NCBI RefSeq assembly: GCF_003410055.1 | Contig: NZ_QUZK01000051.1 | Location: 49,765 to 113,764, forward strand | From: Wenzhouxiangella sediminis | Lineage (GTDB): Bacteria; Pseudomonadota; Gammaproteobacteria; Xanthomonadales; Wenzhouxiangellaceae | Direction of reading: 5' to 3' | DNA: 64,000 bases | In this document: positions 58,005 through 64,000 of the stretch, piece after piece | How the letters are laid out: every line of letters begins with the position of its first letter | Numbering within the stretch: position 1 is the first letter of the stretch | The notes under the pieces: generated by a model | What the model was told of the DNA's origin: nothing | Database searches by the model: none | The model's input: only the letters and a program-made list of their open reading frames with translations | Program-made: the position numbers and the translations under genes

Positions 58005-59356
58005 GGAGCGAGTACCTGTTGGACGGAGCCGGCCAGTTCCTCGGCCAGCCGTTGAACCTGTTGCGAGTCGAAGCCTTCGACCGTTACCCGAACCACCGGC
58101 TCGGTGCCGGAGGGGCGCAGGATGACGCGGCCCTTGCCGCCGAGCGCCTCTTCAGCGCGGCGAACCGCCGAGTCGATGTCCGCGTTACCGTCGAGAACCG
58201 CACGGCCGTTGCCGCCGCTGGGCACGTTGATCATCACCTGCGGGCACTTGGTCATGCCGGCGGTCAGGTCGGCCAGCCGGCGACCGCTGCGGGCGACGAC
58301 CTCGAGCACCTGAAGGGCGCTGACGATGCCGCAGCCGGTGGTCGCGCGATCGAGGCAGAGGATATGCCCGGAAGCCTCCCCGCCGAGCACCCAGCCGCGC
58401 TCGACGAGCGCTTCGTGGACGTGGCGGTCACCGACGGCGCTGCGCACGAAATCGATGCCGCGCTCGGCCAGGGCTTGTTCGAGACCGAAATTGCTCATCA
58501 CCGTGCCGACCACGCCGCCCTGGACGCCACCCTCGGCGTGACGCGCGTCAGCGAGGACGTAGAGAATCTGGTCGCCGTCGACCAGCTCACCGCGATGATC
58601 GACCATGACGACGCGATCCCCGTCGCCGTCGAAGGCCACGCCCAGGTCCGCGCGCTCGGCCGTGACCATGCGTGCCAGGTTGCCCGGATGCGTCGAGCCG
58701 CACTCGCGGTTGATGTTGAGCCCGTCGGGCCGGTCGAAGATGCTGATCACCTCCGCACCCAGTTCACGGAAGACTTCAGGCGCAATGCGATAAGTCGCAC
58801 CGTTGGCGCAGTCGACGACGATCTTCAAATCGTCGAAACGCGTTCCCCAGGTGACGGTGCCCTTGCAGTACTCGACGTAGCGGCCGACGGCATCGTCGAT
58901 GCGCCGGGCCTTACCCAGACGCTCCGGGCCGACCTGGTCGAAGGGCTCATCGAGCCGCGCCTCGATGGCGGACTGGAGGTCGTCGCCGAGCTTCTGTCCC
59001 TCGCGCGAGAAGAACTTGATGCCGTTGTCCTCGAACGGGTTGTGCGAGGCCGAGATCACGATGCCGGCAGCTGCGTGCATGCTTCGCGTCAGGTGCGCGA
59101 CGGCCGGTGTGGGCATCGGGCCAAGCAGGAGAATGTCCACGCCGGCGGCGGAGAAACCCGCCTCCAGGGCCGACTCGAAAAGGTAGCCCGAAATCCGGGT
59201 GTCCTTGCCGATCACGACGGTGGCATCCTCGCCGAACGCCTCGACCAGCACGCTCCCGGCCGCCCAACCCAGCTTGAGCACGAAATCGGCCGTGATGGGC
59301 GGCTCGCCGACGCGCCCGCGGATGCCGTCGGTTCCGAAATACTTCATTGCTGCCAT
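58001..59356 (-). CDS. glmM: Phosphoglucosamine mutase
   Basis: A 451-residue mutase that converts glucosamine-6-P to glucosamine-1-P for peptidoglycan and LPS. KYFGTDGIRGRVGE at the N-terminus, the phosphoserine loop GIVISASHNPFEDNGIKFFS (catalytic Ser about residue 105), metal loop AFDGDGDRVVMVD, GGEASGHI and the phosphate-binding RPSGTEPVVRVTVEG. The order glmM-folP-ftsH-rlmE is preserved, though an AraC-MGMT gene is inserted in the cluster. Start at ATG 59356; ATG 59347 is also possible. Overlaps the oxygenase by 4 bp. Confidence 0.97.
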   Translation of the reverse strand: MAAMKYFGTDGIRGRVGEPPITADFVLKLGWAAGSVLVEAFGEDATVVIGKDTRISGYLFESALEAGFSAAGVDILLLGPMPTPAVAHLTRSMHAAAGIVISASHNPFEDNGIKFFSREGQKLGDDLQSAIEARLDEPFDQVGPERLGKARRIDDAVGRYVEYCKGTVTWGTRFDDLKIVVDCANGATYRIAPEVFRELGAEVISIFDRPDGLNINRECGSTHPGNLARMVTAERADLGVAFDGDGDRVVMVDHRGELVDGDQILYVLADARHAEGGVQGGVVGTVMSNFGLEQALAERGIDFVRSAVGDRHVHEALVERGWVLGGEASGHILCLDRATTGCGIVSALQVLEVVARSGRRLADLTAGMTKCPQVMINVPSGGNGRAVLDGNADIDSAVRRAEEALGGKGRVILRPSGTEPVVRVTVEGFDSQQVQRLAEELAGSVQQVLAP

Positions 59357-59379
59357 CTGGTCACAAACCCCCTTCGATT

Positions 59380-60234
59380 CTATCTGGTTTTGACCGCACT
59401 TCCGACGGCCTGCAGGACCTTGAGCGCATCCACCGTTTCGGCGACATCGTGCACGCGCACCACGGCGGCGCCCTTCTGCGCGGCGATCAGATGAGAGGCC
59501 ACCGAAGCCGCAACGCGGTCGGCCGGACGTTCGCGCCCGGCAAGCTTACCGAGCATGGACTTTCGCGACATGCCCACGAGCACGGGCTTGCCAAGGGCGA
59601 CGACCTCGTCGAGGCGGGCCAGCAGCTCCAGATTGTGCTCGAGCGTCTTGCCGAAACCGAATCCGGGATCGAGCACGATTCGCGACCCCGGGATACCCGC
59701 GGCCTCGCAGGCCAGCACGCGCTCGCGCAGGAAGTCCCGAATGTCGTCGACGACGGAATCGTAGCGGGGATTCTTCTGCATCGTGCGCGGCTCGCCGAGC
59801 ATGTGCATGATGCAGACCGGCACTTCAAGCTCGGCCACCGCTTCGATCGCCCCCTCGCCGCGCAGGCCATTGACGTCGTTGATCATCGAAGCGCCCGCCG
59901 CCACGGCACGGCGCATCACCCCGGGCTTGGCCGTGTCGATCGAGACCGGGACGTCCGTCGCCGCGACGATGCCCTCGATCACCGGCAGCACGCGCTCCAG
60001 TTCTTCCAACTCTCCGACCGGTTCGGCGCCCGGGCGGGTGGATTCGCCGCCGACGTCGAGAATATCGGCACCGGAGGCAACGAGCTCCAGCGCGTGCCGA
60101 ACGGCCCGGTCCGGCGCCAGGAATTCTCCGCCGTCGGAAAAGGAGTCGGGCGTGACGTTCACCACGCCCATCACCAGCGGTCTTCCCGTCGCGTGCGCCT
60201 CTTGCAGGCGATGTTCGAGCGATTCGGCCATCAT
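59380..60234 (-). CDS. folP: Dihydropteroate synthase
   Basis: A 284-residue folate enzyme that joins p-aminobenzoate to the pterin diphosphate; the sulfonamide target. MGVVNVTPDSFSDGGEF (loop 1), GADILDVGGESTRPGAEPV (loop 2), VPVSIDTAKPGVMRRAVAAGASMINDVNGL and IVLDPGFGFGKTLEHNLELL are all conserved, as is RVHDVAETVDALKV at the end. A TIM-barrel of typical length. Starts MMAESLEHR with overlapping ATGs. It lies 23 bp upstream of glmM, in one transcript. Confidence 0.97.
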   Translation of the reverse strand: MMAESLEHRLQEAHATGRPLVMGVVNVTPDSFSDGGEFLAPDRAVRHALELVASGADILDVGGESTRPGAEPVGELEELERVLPVIEGIVAATDVPVSIDTAKPGVMRRAVAAGASMINDVNGLRGEGAIEAVAELEVPVCIMHMLGEPRTMQKNPRYDSVVDDIRDFLRERVLACEAAGIPGSRIVLDPGFGFGKTLEHNLELLARLDEVVALGKPVLVGMSRKSMLGKLAGRERPADRVAASVASHLIAAQKGAAVVRVHDVAETVDALKVLQAVGSAVKTR

Positions 60235-60360
60235 CTCGGAAGCTTGAAATCCAGCCCGGCATTTTATCGCGTCGGCGTTGCCTCCGTCTTCCGCTCCCGC
60301 AACGCGAAAGTGTCACGAAACGGAATGCGCGATCGCGCCAGCGGCGATATGCTTCCGTCC

Positions 60361-61197
60361 ATGACAGACGCAGACCGCCAAGCGCAGAACCTGGCCACCG
60401 CCCTGAGAGCCGCCGCCGACCGGCACTTCGACGTCTCCGTGGCCGACCTGGCCGCACTGGCGGGCTGCAGCCCCGGCCATTTCCAGCGCGTCTTCCGCCG
60501 CTGCCTCGGCATGAGCCCGGGCCGCTTTCTGCGCCACGCCCGGATCGAGCGCTTCGGCGAGCTCCTGCGCGGCGGATCGAGCGTGACCGAGGCCGCCTTC
60601 GAGGCGGGACTGGGATCGTCGAGCCGCGCACACCAGGCCGCTCGTGACGGCCTGGGCATGGCGCCGTCGAAGCTGGCGCGCGGCGCGGACGGCGAAACCA
60701 TCCGCTTCGGCTCGGCCGAGTGCCGGCTGGGGAGGATCCTGGTGGCTTCGACCGCCAAGGGGCTGTGCGCGGTTCTGCTGGGCAATTCCGACGAAGCGCT
60801 GACGACCGAACTGGCCAAGCGCTTCCCCCGCGCCGAGCGGTTCCGGGCCGGTCGCGACTTCGCGGCAACGCTGGAGTCCGTAGTCTCCCTGATCGATCGG
60901 GGGCGGCAACCGGCCGGGACACTGCCCCTGGATCTTCACGGCACCGTATTCCAGCGCAAGGTCTGGGCGGCGCTCCAGCAGATTCCGGCCGGCCGGACCA
61001 TGACCTACGGGGAACTCGCCCGCCAGGTCGGACTGCCCGGCGGCGCCCGGGCCGTGGCCCAGGCCTGCGGGGCCAACCCGGCCGCGGTGATCGTGCCCTG
61101 CCACCGCGTCATCGCCGCGGACGGCGGGCTCGGGGGTTATCGGTGGGGGATCGAGCGGAAGCGGGCGCTACTGGACGGCGAACAAGCTGACGCTTAG
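60361..61197 (+). CDS. AraC-type HTH fused to O6-methylguanine-DNA methyltransferase (Ada-like)
   Basis: A 278-residue fusion. Residues about 1-105 are an AraC/Ada HTH (SVADLAALAGCSPGHFQRVFRRCLGMSPGRFLRHARIERFGELLRGGSSVTEAAFEAGLGSSSRAHQA). Residues 190-270 are an MGMT domain (GTVFQRKVWAALQQIPAGRTMTYGELARQVGLPGGARAVAQACGANPAAVIVPCHRVIAADGGLGGYRWGIERKRALL) with the acceptor Cys in PCHRV. The Zn-binding N-terminal domain of E. coli Ada is missing. It should repair alkylated bases and may regulate. Opposite to its neighbours in an otherwise conserved cluster. Start uncertain: in-frame ATGs at 60325 and 60349. Confidence 0.88.
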   Translation: MTDADRQAQNLATALRAAADRHFDVSVADLAALAGCSPGHFQRVFRRCLGMSPGRFLRHARIERFGELLRGGSSVTEAAFEAGLGSSSRAHQAARDGLGMAPSKLARGADGETIRFGSAECRLGRILVASTAKGLCAVLLGNSDEALTTELAKRFPRAERFRAGRDFAATLESVVSLIDRGRQPAGTLPLDLHGTVFQRKVWAALQQIPAGRTMTYGELARQVGLPGGARAVAQACGANPAAVIVPCHRVIAADGGLGGYRWGIERKRALLDGEQADA

Positions 61198-61328
61198 TGT
61201 TTTGGTCTTTTTGTGTTTTGGTGTTTTGGTGCTTGAGGGCGACGCCTTAGCCGCCTTGTTCAAGCCGAAAGCCTAATGCCCTCGAGCAACCAAAAAACCA
61301 AAGAACCAAAGAACCAAAAAACCAGTAG
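61198..61328. repeat. Inverted simple-repeat element B (MGMT gene-ftsH gap)
   Basis: A G/T-rich arm of TTTTGGT(G) units (61198-61234) faces an A/C-rich arm of AACCAAA-type units (61284-61325). At the core edges GAGGGC (61235-61240) pairs with GCCCTC (61278-61283). It begins one base after the MGMT stop and ends at the ftsH stop. It shares 22 identical bp with element A (61281-61302). It may serve as the terminator of the two convergent genes, but it lacks a clean stem-plus-T-run. Confidence 0.85.
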
Positions 61329-63242
<1,914 letters not shown>

Positions 63243-63308
63243 AATGCTCGTCTCCGATTGGCGCCGTCCATTGGGCCCGATTCTACGACAATGCGATCAA
63301 TGCTGCGT

Positions 63309-63908
63309 TCAACGCCGCGGCCGGCCGGCCACGATGTAGACTTCGCGGCTTTCGGCCCGCGACGCCCGCGGCTTGCGGATACGAACGACAGCGTACTTCT
63401 GCTTCAACTCGGCCAGGAAGGCGTCGAAGCCCTCCCCCTGAAAGACCTTGACCACGAACGTGCCCGCGTCGTCGAGCCAATCGTCGGCAAACGCCGCGGC
63501 CAGTTCGGCCAGGTGCATGCTGCGCGCCTGGTCGGCCGGTCCGATACCCGAGATATTGGGGGCCATGTCGGACAGGACAAGGTCGGCGCGGCGGCCGCCC
63601 ATGGCGTCCTCCAGCGCCGCCAGGGGCTCGTCCTCGCGAAAATCGCCCTCGATGAAGACGACGCCCTCGATGGGGTCCATCGGCAGGATATCGAGCGCCA
63701 CCACCCGCCCCCGGGGGCCCACCTTCTCGAGCGCCACCTGGCACCAGCTGCCGGGCGCGGCGCCCAGGTCGACCACGAACTGCCCGGGCCGGAACAGACG
63801 GTCCTTCTCGTCGAGCTCGAGCAGCTTGAACGCCGCCCGCGCGCGGTACCCTGCCTCGCGAGCCCGCTTGACGTAGGGGTCGGATTGTTGGCGCTTTTTC
63901 CAGTCCAT
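63309..63908 (-). CDS. rlmE: 23S rRNA 2'-O-uridine methyltransferase RlmE (FtsJ)
   Basis: A 199-residue SAM-dependent enzyme that methylates U2552 of 23S rRNA, a late step of ribosome assembly. SDPYVKRAREAGYRARAAFKLLELDEKDRLFRPGQFVVDLGAAPGSWCQVALEKVG is near-invariant (K-D-K-E tetrad starts with the Lys of AAFKL). VDLGAAPGSW is the SAM loop and LVLSDMAPNISG the catalytic Asp region. FVVKVFQGEGFDAFLAELKQKYAVVRIRKPRASRAESREVYIVA closes it. Classic pair with ftsH. Its upstream DNA is all simple repeat (see next entry), so its promoter is not visible. Confidence 0.97.
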   Translation of the reverse strand: MDWKKRQQSDPYVKRAREAGYRARAAFKLLELDEKDRLFRPGQFVVDLGAAPGSWCQVALEKVGPRGRVVALDILPMDPIEGVVFIEGDFREDEPLAALEDAMGGRRADLVLSDMAPNISGIGPADQARSMHLAELAAAFADDWLDDAGTFVVKVFQGEGFDAFLAELKQKYAVVRIRKPRASRAESREVYIVAGRPRR

Positions 63909-64000
63909 GGGTGGTTGGTTTGTTGGTTTGTTGGTTTGTTGGTTCGTTGGTTCGTTGGTTCGTTGGTTCGTTGGTTCGTTGGTTCGTTGGTTCGTTGGTT
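63909..64000. repeat. GGTT-type tandem repeat arm, element C, cut by window edge
   Basis: From the rlmE start to the window end the DNA is a run of GGTTTGTT and then GGTTCGTT octamers; about eleven units are seen in the plus-strand orientation, the last seven identical. It is the G/T arm seen before dnaJ (element A), so a core and an A/C arm probably lie beyond the edge. The perfect identity of the last units predicts variable copy number. Confidence 0.85.

Overview
The window is a high-GC stretch of chromosome from a gammaproteobacterium. The gene order recN / bamE / rnfH / ratA / smpB / ssrA and the runs dnaK-dnaJ-dapB and rlmE-ftsH-folP-glmM are gammaproteobacterial. High GC, many secreted or envelope proteins, a DUF885 protein and a macAB-type pump suggest a Xanthomonadales/Wenzhouxiangella-like lineage; this placement is inference from gene content, not a database result.

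Layout. 1-10.75 kb: envelope-stress and transport genes (cut-off sensor kinase, Spy/CpxP-like protein, quinone oxidoreductase, DUF885 peptidase, lipase, sodium symporter, MacA/MacB-like pump). 10.80-20.90 kb: a 10-kb integrated element in the 3' end of a tRNA-Glu gene, bounded by a 46-bp direct repeat with integrase arm-type sites inside both ends. It carries integrase, AlpA-like HTH, RepA-like ATPase, an HK97-type major capsid protein and a P27-type small terminase, but no portal, large terminase, protease, tail or lysis gene: a phage satellite by plan. 20.9-30.4 kb: tRNA-Glu, tRNA-Ala, then housekeeping genes (dapB, dnaJ, dnaK, grpE, recN, fur, bamE, rnfH, ratA, smpB, tmRNA), with sigma-32-type promoters before dnaK and grpE. 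30.4-41.8 kb: a K+/Na+ antiporter and a surface-polysaccharide locus with a Wzx-type flippase, a WcaJ-type initiating transferase, two glycosyltransferases and two sulfotransferases, which suggests a sulfated polymer. 41.8-46.1 kb: rlmL, then an arsenic operon (arsR, acr3, arsC). 46.1-51.5 kb: envelope genes (PagL-like lipid A deacylase, YhcB/ZapG-like), a GNAT-nitrilase fusion and an exported amidohydrolase. 51.5-55.5 kb: a phosphoesterase/glycosyltransferase pair behind a four-heptamer Pho box (plcP-agt type lipid remodelling), xseA and yigZ. 55.5-64 kb: a Baeyer-Villiger-type monooxygenase, a 2-oxoglutarate oxygenase, glmM, folP, an AraC-MGMT fusion, ftsH and rlmE.

The chromosome also carries short intergenic elements made of opposing arms of A/T-rich simple repeats (GGTT-, CCTGAAA- and CACAGAT-type) around a 60-110 bp core. 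They sit between dnaJ and dnaK, beside ftsH, before rlmE, between ratA and smpB, and inside the ars operon. Two of them abut the stop codon of a major stress gene and share a 22-bp junction. No CRISPR array or complete insertion sequence was seen.
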